Shown here piece by piece: positions 26,688-36,981 of a stretch of DNA of 64,000 nt; within the stretch, counting starts at the first letter, position 1, and every line of letters begins with the position of its first letter. A program made the position numbers and the translations under genes. This stretch comes from an uncultured Eubacteriales bacterium (GTDB taxonomy: Bacteria > Bacillota > Clostridia > Oscillospirales > Acutalibacteraceae). The notes beneath the pieces were generated by a model. It saw only the letters and a list, made by a program, of their open reading frames with translations. It was not told the origin of the DNA and searched no databases. The stretch spans positions 18,741 through 82,740 of the forward strand of contig CAKSSR010000006.1 of the NCBI GenBank assembly GCA_934489735.1, in the 5' to 3' direction.

Positions 26688-28400
26688 ATGAAATTAAATA
26701 GAATAATTGCAGCGAGTATATGTACTATGATTACAGGACTATCTGCGGCAGCCATGGAAAACAATAATATCATTAGGATACCATCAGTGCAGGAGGAAGT
26801 AGAAAGAAATAGGATTATTGAATCAATGATTTTTAAAGGGAAAAGTGAGGTTTATGCGAAAGAGTATGCGAGATTGTCATTAGATAAAGAAAATGCAATA
26901 AAGGATATTGAGCATGCTGCTGAGGCATATGAGACTGAGATTAAGCATGGTAAGAAGCCGGCTTATGCGAGGGAGTATGTCAGATTAACAAATGAAGAAA
27001 AATTAGGAGAAGACGAAGCAAGAGGTATTGCAGAGTTAATTAATGCCATAGTTGAATCAGGCAAGAGCTTAATTTATGCAAGGAAATATATAGAATTAAC
27101 GAAAGAAGGCATTGATGAAGAGTCTTCGAGAAGAATGGCTGACATATATGAAGAAAAAATCAAAAGTGAATCAAAGATTTATGCAGACGAATATGCCAGA
27201 CTAGTAGTACTTTATAGATTTGAGGATGGAGAGGCAGAAAAGATAGCTGCAGAGTATAAAGAGAAAGTAGAAAATGAATTGAAACCTAAGGACTATGTAT
27301 CTGAATATATCAGATTAAAGCGCAATCGTTATATCGAGGACAAACATTATGAGAAATTTGTTGAATTATATAGGCAAGAAATGAGTTCCATGAAAAAAAG
27401 TGCAATTTATGCAGCAGAATGTGCGAGATTAAGAGCATATTATGGTCTAAAAGTAAGAAATTTAAGGAAACAGGTCGAAATATTTGAGAAAAAGGTTACA
27501 GAAGGTAAGAGTTTAATTTATGCAAGGGAGTATGCGAAATCAATAATTCAATGTAAATATGAAGAAGATAGAGCAGAAAGAGAGGCGGAAATTGCAGAGA
27601 GAAGGGCAAATTCAGAATATGTTAACGATCGATTATACGAATATGCGAGACTACGTATGGAATACGGGACAAGTGATGAAGATATTATTAAAAGGGCTGA
27701 AATATATAAAGAAGAAGTAGGAAAAGGTAGGAGTGAGTATTATGCTGGAGAATATGCAAGGTTAGTAGTGACTTGCAAGTTGGATGAAGAAACTGCAAGA
27801 GAACAGGCAAAAATATTTGAAGAGAAATTAAAAACTTCGGGAGAAGGCTATATTTATGCAGCAGAATATGCGAAAGTATTGTTAGAAAGTGCAAGAGGCA
27901 AGGGCGGGCCTAACATAGAGAGAGCAGAAAGACGGGCAAAGATATGCTATGAAGAGTTTAAGCAAGGAAGAAGTTATATTTATTCATCTGAATATGCAAG
28001 ATTATTAGAACAGTATCAAGGAAATGTTGCAAAAGCTAGAGAAAGTGCTGAAATATACGACCAGGAACTTAAAGACGGGGGCAGCCCTTTATATGCTAGA
28101 GAACTTATCAGACTGATTTTGGATGATAAAGAGACTGAAAGTGATGCCAGAGAGATGGCAAGAATATTCGATAAAGAAGTAGCAATCAAGAAAAGTCATA
28201 TTTATGCAAGGGAATATGCGAGATTAGTAATAAAATGTAAGCTCAGTCCTAGAAAAGCTAGACTAATAGCAGCGCTTTTTGAGAAATATGTAGGAAGAGG
28301 AAAGAGTATTGAATATGCAAGAAGATATGCCTTTATATCTTTAGAAGTTGAGAGAAAAACAGGAGAAGAACCAATCAATAAAAAAATTAAAATTAATTAA
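26688..28400 (+). CDS. Secreted type A repeat protein, array gene 2
   Basis: This 570-aa protein has signal peptide MKLNRIIAASICTMITGLSA then AAMEN, and about 14 type A repeats. Most are canonical (EGKSLIYAREYAKS, KKSHIYAREYARL); a few have a shortened GKS loop (SESKIYADEYARL). It ends EEPINKKIKIN, a variant of the basic C-terminal motif. ATG 26688 is 8 nt after GGAGG; the ATG at 26673 lies in the ribosome site. It is 31 nt from gene 1 and 16 nt from gene 3, so co-transcription is likely. Very rich in Ala, Arg, Glu, Lys and Tyr, without Cys after the signal region except single residues. Confidence 0.85.
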   Translation: MKLNRIIAASICTMITGLSAAAMENNNIIRIPSVQEEVERNRIIESMIFKGKSEVYAKEYARLSLDKENAIKDIEHAAEAYETEIKHGKKPAYAREYVRLTNEEKLGEDEARGIAELINAIVESGKSLIYARKYIELTKEGIDEESSRRMADIYEEKIKSESKIYADEYARLVVLYRFEDGEAEKIAAEYKEKVENELKPKDYVSEYIRLKRNRYIEDKHYEKFVELYRQEMSSMKKSAIYAAECARLRAYYGLKVRNLRKQVEIFEKKVTEGKSLIYAREYAKSIIQCKYEEDRAEREAEIAERRANSEYVNDRLYEYARLRMEYGTSDEDIIKRAEIYKEEVGKGRSEYYAGEYARLVVTCKLDEETAREQAKIFEEKLKTSGEGYIYAAEYAKVLLESARGKGGPNIERAERRAKICYEEFKQGRSYIYSSEYARLLEQYQGNVAKARESAEIYDQELKDGGSPLYARELIRLILDDKETESDAREMARIFDKEVAIKKSHIYAREYARLVIKCKLSPRKARLIAALFEKYVGRGKSIEYARRYAFISLEVERKTGEEPINKKIKIN

Positions 28401-28416
28401 GTTGGAGTGATATTAG

Positions 28417-30456
28417 ATGAATTTTGGAAGATTTATTAAGAAAGTAACATGTACAATTTGTTTATGCACGAGTATATCAGGTGCATCCACGTTAGCGATA
28501 GAAAATAGTAAAGATTTTCAGGAAAAACCAGTGGCAAATGTAACGACAGGTGAAAAAGCTGATAAAGAAAGGTTTAAAGATTTAGTTTGTGAAAAGTTGG
28601 AAAAAGGGAAAAGTTTATTATATGCAGAAGAGTATGCAAAATTAATATTATTAGAGAAGCTAGATGAGAAAAAAGCTGAGAAAATAGCAAGTTTATATGA
28701 GCAAGAAATGAAAAAAGTACATTGCGAAGACCAAAAGGAATTAGATAAAGCCGTAGACGCTTTAAAATGTAATGAAAGTGGTAAAGAATCGGTGAAAAAA
28801 TTTAATGTCATTATATCTTCGTTAAGAAAATTTGATAGATTTGGAGTCATGGATAGAAAAAGTTTATTTAGCAGAAAGAAAACTGAAGTGTCATTATATA
28901 AAAAAGATGTAATGATATCCGAGGAAATAGCACTTGAATACTTGAAAGCAGTAATATTTGGCGAGAAAAGTGAATTCTATGCGGATGAATATACAAGGCT
29001 TAATATATATTTAAGTTTAAATAAGGAATTGGCTGCAAGGGGAGCAAAATTATATGAGCAAGAGAGGAAACTTGACAAAAGTTTAATATATTCAGACATC
29101 TATGTTTTATCGAAAGTGCTAGTGGGTCTAAATGAAATATGTTCCAGACAAGTAGCTGAATTCTTCAATGAAAGTAATATGAAAAAGCTAGGAATAAATA
29201 ATCCTATAGACTCATTATATGCAATTGACTTAAATAGAGAGGGATTTATTGAACTTATTAAACTCATTAATCAGAAAAAGATTAATAAAGAAAGTGATGA
29301 ACAAATTATAGAGTCCTTAAACTTTATATCGGATGAAGATTTAATTGAAAAGATATTTAAAAGTTTGCAGTCTCAACATGAACAGAATGGCATCGATGAG
29401 AAAGAATTTGAATCAAGACCGACGTTAGGATTAGAGATGAATTCAGGAGAAAAGTCGGATTTAAGTTCAGACAAAGGTTTTGGCGAGGAGGAATCAAGAA
29501 AAAGTGAGATAGAGACATCGGAAGTTGAGCTAGGACAGGGAATAACAGATAAATTTTATGGAATGGTTGAAGAAGTTAAAGCTCCAGTAGAAAAAAGATT
29601 AGAAGAGGATCCCAATTTGGATGAAGAAGTAGACATAGATGAAGGAGAAAGTGACGAAAACATTATAAAGATCTTCACAGGGAGCCCGAGTATCGTGAAA
29701 AAGAAGATAAGGATGTATAAAAAGCAGCGACAAGCAAAGAAGAGCAAAGTTTATTCAGCAGAATATGCAAGACAGTTTTATAAAGCGGGATACGATACTG
29801 GGAAAAGTATGTGGACCAAGAAGATAGCTGATGCATTTGAAAAGTATTATTCGGCAGGATATCCGCAAAAAATAGCTAGAAGGATGGCTTTAAAGGAGAA
29901 TGCTGAAGTAGTAATAAGAAGAAAGTTTGTAGAGGATATGGATAAGAGCGTGTCGCAGAGTTCAGATGCAGCAGATGGAAAAGAGCTTAAGGAAAAATGT
30001 GATATCAAACGTAGAAAGAGAATGCTTTATCTAAAGAAACGAAGAGAAGGTAATAGTGAGATGTATGCAAAAGAATATGTGAAGCAACATTTTAAAGATT
30101 TAGCTGTAGGATTTAAAAAAGGATTAGCTGGACCAATTGCTGCAAAATTTGAAGAATATATGAAAAAAGGGTTTTATTCTCCGGAGGGAGCAAGAAAAAT
30201 GGCTTTAGAAGAAACTGATGCAATAAAGAAGAGACGAAATAGTGCAATTAGAAATCATTTAAAATACGTATCTGATTCAGAATCGGACTCAGATTTTGAA
30301 GTGGATTATGCAGAATTTGAAGAAAACCCATCAAAATTTATAGCGGGAGATGAATTTGATATAGAGCCGCCTCAAAAGATAATAAGAATTGAAATACCGA
30401 CGGCGGGAGGAATAATGAAAAGTACTGCAGAGACAAATTCAGAAGACAAAGCTTAA
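28417..30456 (+). CDS. Secreted mixed type A/type B repeat protein, array gene 3
   Basis: This 679-aa protein has a diverged signal peptide (MNFGRFIKKVTCTICLCTSI). The N-terminal third carries about three type A repeats, such as KGKSLLYAEEYAKLILL and LDKSLIYSDIYVLS. An acidic middle (about 340-420) ends in DEGESDENIIKIFTG, the typical linker before type B units. Two type B units follow (KSKVYSAEYARQFYKAG and NSEMYAKEYVKQHFK). The tail contains SDSESDSDFEVDYAEFEEN, then DIEPPQKIIRIEI, and 21 further residues. It links the two repeat types in one chain. Start ATG 28417 after TTGGAGTGAT. Confidence 0.82.
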   Translation: MNFGRFIKKVTCTICLCTSISGASTLAIENSKDFQEKPVANVTTGEKADKERFKDLVCEKLEKGKSLLYAEEYAKLILLEKLDEKKAEKIASLYEQEMKKVHCEDQKELDKAVDALKCNESGKESVKKFNVIISSLRKFDRFGVMDRKSLFSRKKTEVSLYKKDVMISEEIALEYLKAVIFGEKSEFYADEYTRLNIYLSLNKELAARGAKLYEQERKLDKSLIYSDIYVLSKVLVGLNEICSRQVAEFFNESNMKKLGINNPIDSLYAIDLNREGFIELIKLINQKKINKESDEQIIESLNFISDEDLIEKIFKSLQSQHEQNGIDEKEFESRPTLGLEMNSGEKSDLSSDKGFGEEESRKSEIETSEVELGQGITDKFYGMVEEVKAPVEKRLEEDPNLDEEVDIDEGESDENIIKIFTGSPSIVKKKIRMYKKQRQAKKSKVYSAEYARQFYKAGYDTGKSMWTKKIADAFEKYYSAGYPQKIARRMALKENAEVVIRRKFVEDMDKSVSQSSDAADGKELKEKCDIKRRKRMLYLKKRREGNSEMYAKEYVKQHFKDLAVGFKKGLAGPIAAKFEEYMKKGFYSPEGARKMALEETDAIKKRRNSAIRNHLKYVSDSESDSDFEVDYAEFEENPSKFIAGDEFDIEPPQKIIRIEIPTAGGIMKSTAETNSEDKA

Positions 30457-30526
30457 ACAAAAATCACGGATTTTCTTTGCTGGGGAAGACATAAATATAA
30501 TTTTATGAAAAAGTTTGGAGGGACGT

Positions 30527-33500
30527 ATGAAAAAGTTAATTAAGCTATCAACTTGTTTGATTTGTTTAGGAACTGTAATATCTGGATTATCTGTGACAGC
30601 AATGGAAGATAATAATGAATATATTGAGCGGAATCAAGCGACGAATGGCAAAATAGAAGAAATATATAACCGAGAAATAGCGTCAGGCAAGAGCGAAATT
30701 TATGCTGGAATGTATGCAACATTGGCAGCGTCTTGTAGTCCAGAGCCAGAAGAAGTAAAAAGAAGAATGGCCGAAGTCTATGAAAAGGAAATCAAGTCAG
30801 AAAAAAGTGATATATATGCAAGAAAATATGTAGAATCTCTCGTAAAGTTTAATTTACATGAGGAATTATCAAGAAAAATTGCAACGACTTTTGAAAGAGA
30901 AATGAAATTGAAGAGAATAAGTGATGAAGTTTCGTCGAGTTCAGAGTCGGATGATGGATCTGATGGAGAATCAAAAGCAAAACATGGACTTGGTAATGAA
31001 TTTTATGAGGAAATGCAAGAAGATGAGTTGCAATCAGGATCAGTATTGGAAGTGGATCCAAGTTTAAAAATGGATGCAGATATGAGTGATGACAATGTCA
31101 GAGAAAAGATTAAAGAAAATTCTGAAGGAAATGCAGAAATTACAAGCAAAATGATATCTCTTTACGATAGACAGAGAAGAAAAGGGGAAAGCGTACTTTA
31201 CTCAGTGGAATATGTAAGACAATTTTTTAAAATGATGAAAGATCCAAATAAGTGCATGTATGCTAAAAGAATAGCTACTTCATTTGAGGGATATGCTCTA
31301 CAAGGATTTTCTCAAGAAGAAGCGAGAAAGAAAGCTTTACAAGACCATCACATAACAGAGGAAAGGCAAAAACGTCTAAATGGGATAGAACTAAAAAGCT
31401 TCGAAATTTCAATAAAACCAAGACGAGTATTAAAAGTGGATTTGAATAAAGAAATACCTGCAGACGTGACTAACCAAGTAATCATAGAAAGTTTTGAAGG
31501 AAATAAAGAATTAAAGAGTAAAATGATATCGCTCTACAATAGACAGAGAAAGAAAGGAAAAAGCATAATTTATTCAGTGGAATACGTAAGACAGTTTTAT
31601 GAAATGGAAGAATCTCATGACAGAAGCAAATATGCTGAAAAACTGGCTAGTTCATTTGAAAAATATGTTTCAGATGGACTCCCCCAAGAAGAAGCAAGAA
31701 AGAAATCTTTAGAAGATAACAAGAGAAGAAAAAGACGAAAGCGTTCAAAAGTAAAGAAAATTCTGCTAGAATCAAGACCAGTATTGAAAACTAATGAAGA
31801 TTTAAAGCTAAATGTAGATATAAGTGATGAAAGTGTAATAAAAAGTTTTGAAGGCAGTGAAAAAGCTAAGCGTAAAATGGTATCGCTTTATAGTAGACAA
31901 AGAAAAAAAGGGAAAAGTATAATTTATTCATCGGAATATGCAAGGCAATATTATAAAATGAGAGGCAATAATAAAAATAAAAATGCAGCAAGGTTAGCTG
32001 AACGGTTCGAACAATGTGTTTTAGATGGACTTTCACAAGAAGAAGCAAGGGAGAAACTTTTAAAAGAAAATAGGGACATATGGAAAAGACAGAGATTTCT
32101 AGAATACATAGACGTAAATGCATCAAAAACCCTTGAAAAAATGAATGAGACAGATAGAAAAAAGCTATCTCTTTATATAAAGAAAAGAAAGATAGAGGGG
32201 AAAAGCGATATTTATGCCAGAGAGTATATAAGACAATACTTTAAAATGGGAAATGATCCTAACAGGAATAGAAATGCTGAGAAATTTGCTGAAATATTTG
32301 AGAAATATGTTTTAAAAGGATTATCTCGAATAGAAGCAAGGAAAAAAGCTTTAGAAGTTTATCCAAAAATGAAAGAAACGGATACAAATGCTTTATCAGA
32401 TTCAGAGTCGGAATTAGATTTAGAGGCAGAATTAAGGAAAATTGAAGAAGAGTCGGGGCAGGAATTTGATAGCGAACCGCCTAAAAAAATGCAAAAAATA
32501 GGAGCACGACTGGAATTTGGATTGAAAGAGGATTCAAATTCAGATTCGATGATGGAATCGGATGATGAATCGGATACAGATGAAGATACAGATGAAGATA
32601 CGGATACAGATGCGGATGCAGATGTAGATACAGAGTCAGAATCCGATACAAGCCCAGTAACGGAAGACAATAACAGACATGCTGAATGGAATCAAGCAGC
32701 AAGGGAAAATGATAATATTTTTGAAAAAAATCAGGATAGTAAGATAGAAGAGATATACAAACAAGAACTGGTATTAGGCAAGAGTGAAATTTATGCTAGA
32801 ATGTATGCAACATTGGCAGTTTCATGTAGCCAAGAGACAGAAGAAACAAAGAGAAAAATGGCCGAAGTCTATGAGAAAGAGATAGAATCAGAAAAAAGTG
32901 ATATATATGCAAGAAAATATGTAGAATCATTTGTACAATTTAACTTGCCTGAGGAACTATCAAGAAGAATTGCAATGAATTTTGAAAAAGAAATGCAATC
33001 AAAGGAATTTGATAAAGAAGTTCTATCGGATTCAGAGTCGGATTATGAATCGTTTGATGAAGAACCGGAAATATCTGAAAAAGAATTATTGAAGCAAAAT
33101 GGAGAACAGCAGGAGTCAGACAATAGAATTTGCGACGAAATGCAAGAAAACGAGTTGCTATCACAGCGATTATTGGCGGTAGACTTACGTAGTCCAGATA
33201 TAAGTGATGAAAAGGTCATAGAAAAGATTGGAGAAAGTTTTAAAGAAAATGCAAAATTTAAAAATAGAATGGTATCTCTTTATAAAAGACAGAGAAATAA
33301 AGAGGAAAGTATAATTTATTCGTTAGAATATGTGAGACAGTCTTGTAAAATGGTGAAAAAACAGACCAGATGCATTTATGCAAAAAGACTGGCAGGTTCA
33401 TTTGAAGAGTATATGCTAAAGGGATTTTCTCAAGAAGAAGCGAGAAAGAAAGCTTTAGAGGAAAATCATATGCTAGATGAAAGGGGAGATCACTTAAATG

Positions 33501-35035
33501 AAACAAAATTAATACCAGAACTGATATTAGGTAATGAAGCTTATGGAGCAGAAGTAAATTTAAGTGATGAAGATGCCATAAAGAATCTTAGAGAGATCTT
33601 TAAAGAAGATGAAAAACTTGAAAATAGAATGATAGCGCTCTACAACAAACAGAGGGAAAAAGGAAAAAGTGCACTTTATTCAGAAGAATATGTAATGCAA
33701 TTTTATAAAAGAATGGGAAAGTCAAATAGATGTATGTATGCTAAAAGATTGGCAAACGCATTCGAAGAATATGTATTGGAAGGATATTCTCGGGAGGATG
33801 CGAGGAGGAAAGCTGCAGAAGATAATTATGCAATTTCTGAGGTAAGGCCGGGTTTGAATAAAATGAGAGTTAAAACTATTGGGACTTCCTCAACAGAATC
33901 AAGGCAAATATTAAAAGTGGATTGGGATTTGGAAATAAGTGCAGATGCAAGTGATGAAAGTATCAGAGAAAGTCTTAAAGAAAGATTCAAAGATGATGAA
34001 AAACTTAAAGCTAAAATGGTAGCACTCTATGACAAACAAAGAAAAAAAGGGAAAAGTATACTTTATTCCACAGAGTATGTGAGGCAATTTTATGAAAGAA
34101 TAGGAAATCAAAACCAAACTAAGTATGCTAGGGAAATCGCTAGCTCATTTGAAAGATATGTTTTGCAAGGATTCTCTCAGGCAGAGGCAAGACAAAAGGC
34201 GTTAGGGAATAGAAGGATGAAGCATTCAAAAGAGACAGGATTAGAGCCAATATTTAAGACAGTTTTAAGTCTAAATACAAGCATAAATGTAGTTGATGAA
34301 GGAATCATAGAAAATTTTGAGGGACATGAAGAACTTAGAAGCGAAATGATAGCGCTCTATAACAAACAGAGAAAAAAAGGAAAGAGCATGTTTTATTCAA
34401 CAGAATATGCAAGGCAATATTTTATAATGAGAGGCAGAAATAGAAAGAAAAATGCAAAGAAATTAGCTAGGAAGTTTGAAAAGTATATTATGAAAGGATA
34501 TTCTCAAAGAAGAGCAAGAAAGAAACTGTTGGCAGAACAAAGGTTTCTAGAATATATGGACGAAAATGTATCAGAAAGTATTAGCAAAATGAATGAGATA
34601 GACGGCAAGAAACTATCGCTTTATATAAAGGAAAAAATAAAAGGGAAAAGTGACATTTACGCAGGGGAGTATGTAAGGCAATATTTTAAAATGAGGAATG
34701 ATCCTGACAAGGATAGTAATGCTAAGAGATTTGCTAATTTATTTGAAAAATATGTTTCAGAAGGATTGCTTGAAACAGAAGCAAGGAAGAAGATTTTAGA
34801 AGAGTATCCGATGTTGAAAGAAATGAACGTAGATATTTCGTCGGACTCAGGACATGAATTGGATTTTGAAGCAGAATTAAGAAAAATTGAAGAAAAATCA
34901 CGAAAGGTTATACAGGAACAGGGATTGGACAGCGAACTGCTTAAAAAAATTGAATCACAATTAGAATTTGGTTTGAAAGTGGTTTCAGATTCAGACTCGA
35001 GTACGGAATCAGATGCAGAATCAGATGCAGATTAA
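30527..35035 (+). CDS. Giant secreted type B repeat protein, array gene 4 (fusion of two paralogs)
   Basis: This 1502-aa protein is the largest in the window. Signal peptide MKKLIKLSTCLICLGTVISG is followed by two type A repeats and four type B units (for example KGKSIIYSVEYVRQFYEM), a basic motif SEPPKKMQKIGA and an acidic Asp/Thr/Glu/Ser stretch. Then, at about 32655-32690 in the DNA, the mature N-terminus starts again (VTEDNNRHAEWNQA, matching AMEDNNEYIERNQA) with two type A repeats and five more type B units, ending in an acidic tail. The second half lacks a signal peptide. It is an in-frame fusion of two adjacent family genes. Start ATG 30527 behind GGAGGG. Confidence 0.85.
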   Translation: MKKLIKLSTCLICLGTVISGLSVTAMEDNNEYIERNQATNGKIEEIYNREIASGKSEIYAGMYATLAASCSPEPEEVKRRMAEVYEKEIKSEKSDIYARKYVESLVKFNLHEELSRKIATTFEREMKLKRISDEVSSSSESDDGSDGESKAKHGLGNEFYEEMQEDELQSGSVLEVDPSLKMDADMSDDNVREKIKENSEGNAEITSKMISLYDRQRRKGESVLYSVEYVRQFFKMMKDPNKCMYAKRIATSFEGYALQGFSQEEARKKALQDHHITEERQKRLNGIELKSFEISIKPRRVLKVDLNKEIPADVTNQVIIESFEGNKELKSKMISLYNRQRKKGKSIIYSVEYVRQFYEMEESHDRSKYAEKLASSFEKYVSDGLPQEEARKKSLEDNKRRKRRKRSKVKKILLESRPVLKTNEDLKLNVDISDESVIKSFEGSEKAKRKMVSLYSRQRKKGKSIIYSSEYARQYYKMRGNNKNKNAARLAERFEQCVLDGLSQEEAREKLLKENRDIWKRQRFLEYIDVNASKTLEKMNETDRKKLSLYIKKRKIEGKSDIYAREYIRQYFKMGNDPNRNRNAEKFAEIFEKYVLKGLSRIEARKKALEVYPKMKETDTNALSDSESELDLEAELRKIEEESGQEFDSEPPKKMQKIGARLEFGLKEDSNSDSMMESDDESDTDEDTDEDTDTDADADVDTESESDTSPVTEDNNRHAEWNQAARENDNIFEKNQDSKIEEIYKQELVLGKSEIYARMYATLAVSCSQETEETKRKMAEVYEKEIESEKSDIYARKYVESFVQFNLPEELSRRIAMNFEKEMQSKEFDKEVLSDSESDYESFDEEPEISEKELLKQNGEQQESDNRICDEMQENELLSQRLLAVDLRSPDISDEKVIEKIGESFKENAKFKNRMVSLYKRQRNKEESIIYSLEYVRQSCKMVKKQTRCIYAKRLAGSFEEYMLKGFSQEEARKKALEENHMLDERGDHLNETKLIPELILGNEAYGAEVNLSDEDAIKNLREIFKEDEKLENRMIALYNKQREKGKSALYSEEYVMQFYKRMGKSNRCMYAKRLANAFEEYVLEGYSREDARRKAAEDNYAISEVRPGLNKMRVKTIGTSSTESRQILKVDWDLEISADASDESIRESLKERFKDDEKLKAKMVALYDKQRKKGKSILYSTEYVRQFYERIGNQNQTKYAREIASSFERYVLQGFSQAEARQKALGNRRMKHSKETGLEPIFKTVLSLNTSINVVDEGIIENFEGHEELRSEMIALYNKQRKKGKSMFYSTEYARQYFIMRGRNRKKNAKKLARKFEKYIMKGYSQRRARKKLLAEQRFLEYMDENVSESISKMNEIDGKKLSLYIKEKIKGKSDIYAGEYVRQYFKMRNDPDKDSNAKRFANLFEKYVSEGLLETEARKKILEEYPMLKEMNVDISSDSGHELDFEAELRKIEEKSRKVIQEQGLDSELLKKIESQLEFGLKVVSDSDSSTESDAESDAD

Positions 35036-35088
35036 GACACATGGCAGGAAATAGATTGATAAAAATAAGAACTTTGGAGGAAAACATT

Positions 35089-36951
35089 ATGAAATTAATT
35101 AAATTATCAACTTGTTTGATTTGTTTAGGAACTTTGATATCAGGATTATCTGCGACAGCAATGGATAGTAATAGACGTGCTGAACAGGATCAAGTAATGG
35201 TTGAAAGTGATAGTTCAGAAGAAGATCTAGAAAGTGAGACAGATGAAGAATGGTCAGCAGAACAGGAGTCAGACGATGAAACTGACGAGGAATCGGAAGA
35301 GAGTGAGTTGGAATTTGAAATAGATTTGGATGTAGAAATAGATGAAAGAGCAAGCGATGAAATGATTAAAGAGATTTTTAGAGGAAATGAAAGAGCTGTA
35401 CATATGATGAAATCGCTCTATGACAAGAAAAGAAAGGAAAATAAAAGCAAACTTTATTCGGTAGAATATGTAAGACAATATTATATGAGAACAAAAAATT
35501 GCTATAGGACTGAGCGTGCTAACATGTGGGCTGGTTTGTTTGAAAAATATGTTAAAGAAGAAGGACTCACTCAGAAGGAGGCAAGACGAAAAATTTTAGA
35601 ACAAGAAAATGAAAGATTTACGGAGAAAGGCAGAATAAAAAGAAATAAGTTCTTCCTTTATATGAGAAAAAGAAGAATTGGAAAAAGTGATACTTATGCA
35701 AAAGAGTATGTAAGGCTATATTACAGAATGCCGAAACGAGGCATAAAAAAAGAAAGGATATCTGACAAACTTGCCAGAAAGTATGAAGAGTATGTATCCA
35801 AATATAACTATTCGTCAAAAAGAGCGAGGAAGAAAGCTTTGGATTATTATCCAGAAATACGAGACAAGATAGCTAAATTAACCGGGGTGAAGGAAGATCT
35901 TTCATCAGATTCAGAATTGGATTTGAAATTAGATCCAGATTTAAAGGCAAAATTATTAAAATACGAATCAGAAGAGAAGTTAGTCCCTGAGTTTTTCAAG
36001 AAAGTGGGAATTGATTCGGATATAGAAATAGACGAGAATGAAAGTGATGAAGAGATCAAAAAAAGTATTAAGAAGAATATTAAAGGAAGTAATAGAATTA
36101 AAATTAGAATGGAAAGACTATATAATAAACAGAGAAAGGAAAAGAAAAGCAAACTTTATTCGATAGAATATGTAAGACAATATTTAAAATTTATAAAAAG
36201 TAGTAATGCGAGTGCGGATGCTAGAAGACTGGCTGGTTTATTTGAACAATATTTTTCCGAGGGAATGTCAAAAAGAGAAGCAAGGAAAAAAGCTTTAGAA
36301 AATATATGTCCGCCATTCAACAGAGATGTTTCAGTTGATTCAGATTCAGAGATAGATCCAGAAGCAAGTGATGAAAATATTATGAAAAGTTTTAAAGGAA
36401 CTGAGGAAATTAAATGTAGGAAGAAATTACTTTATGCCCAAAAAAGAAAAAGTGGTAAGAGTAAGTTGTATTCGGCAGAATATGTTAGACATTTTTATAA
36501 TAATATAGAAAATCGTAATAGAAGTAAGTTCGCTGGGAAAGTAGCCAGCTTGTTTGAAGAATGTGTTGTTTCAGAAGGACTTTCACAGAAAGAGGCAAGA
36601 GAAAGAGCTCTGAAAGGCGAGAATTATAAAAAGCTAAGTGAATCAAAGCAAGCTGACAATAATATTTCATCGGATTTAGAGTCAGAATTAAGAAAAGAAG
36701 AAGAAAAGTCGCCAATGCTTGAGCCAGAACAGGAATCGTTTAGCGAACCGCCTAAAAAAATACGAAGATTTGAGGGAATGCCAGGGATCGGATTGGAAAT
36801 AAGTTTGAGTTCAAGTGAAGAGTCAGAAACAGAATCAGAAACGAAAATAGAATCCGATACGGATACAGATACAGATACGGATACAGATACGGATACAGAT
36901 ACAGATACAGATACGGATACAGATACAGATACAGAAACGGAAACAGATTAA
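35089..36951 (+). CDS. Secreted type B repeat protein with Asp-Thr tail, array gene 5
   Basis: This 620-aa protein has signal peptide MKLIKLSTCLICLGTLISG then LSATAMDSN. It lacks N-terminal type A repeats; an acidic region (about 37-85) leads into four type B units (KSKLYSVEYVRQYYMR, GKSDTYAKEYVRLYYR, KSKLYSIEYVRQYLKF, GKSKLYSAEYVRHFYN), each closed by a KEARxKAL-type end. The basic motif is SEPPKKIRRFEG, followed by Ser/Glu and then a run of Asp-Thr dipeptides encoded by GATACR hexamers. Start ATG 35089, 8 nt after GGAGG, rather than an ATG at 35041. Confidence 0.85.
   Translation: MKLIKLSTCLICLGTLISGLSATAMDSNRRAEQDQVMVESDSSEEDLESETDEEWSAEQESDDETDEESEESELEFEIDLDVEIDERASDEMIKEIFRGNERAVHMMKSLYDKKRKENKSKLYSVEYVRQYYMRTKNCYRTERANMWAGLFEKYVKEEGLTQKEARRKILEQENERFTEKGRIKRNKFFLYMRKRRIGKSDTYAKEYVRLYYRMPKRGIKKERISDKLARKYEEYVSKYNYSSKRARKKALDYYPEIRDKIAKLTGVKEDLSSDSELDLKLDPDLKAKLLKYESEEKLVPEFFKKVGIDSDIEIDENESDEEIKKSIKKNIKGSNRIKIRMERLYNKQRKEKKSKLYSIEYVRQYLKFIKSSNASADARRLAGLFEQYFSEGMSKREARKKALENICPPFNRDVSVDSDSEIDPEASDENIMKSFKGTEEIKCRKKLLYAQKRKSGKSKLYSAEYVRHFYNNIENRNRSKFAGKVASLFEECVVSEGLSQKEARERALKGENYKKLSESKQADNNISSDLESELRKEEEKSPMLEPEQESFSEPPKKIRRFEGMPGIGLEISLSSSEESETESETKIESDTDTDTDTDTDTDTDTDTDTDTDTDTETETD
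36856..36933 (+). repeat. GATACR hexanucleotide microsatellite
   Basis: About 13 tandem copies of GATACA or GATACG encode Asp-Thr repeats at the end of array gene 5, followed by two ETE-type variants. Six-base units keep the frame whatever the copy number, so the acidic tail can vary in length without loss of the protein. Confidence 0.9.
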
Positions 36952-36981
36952 AAGTAATAAGAAAACTTGAGGGAGCACATG

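Noticed and set aside
32359..32670. A minus-strand Ser/Val-rich frame opposite the acidic repeat of gene 4
   Set aside because: It is the complement of the GAT/GAA-rich tract, and the plus-strand gene is continuous and has the proper start.
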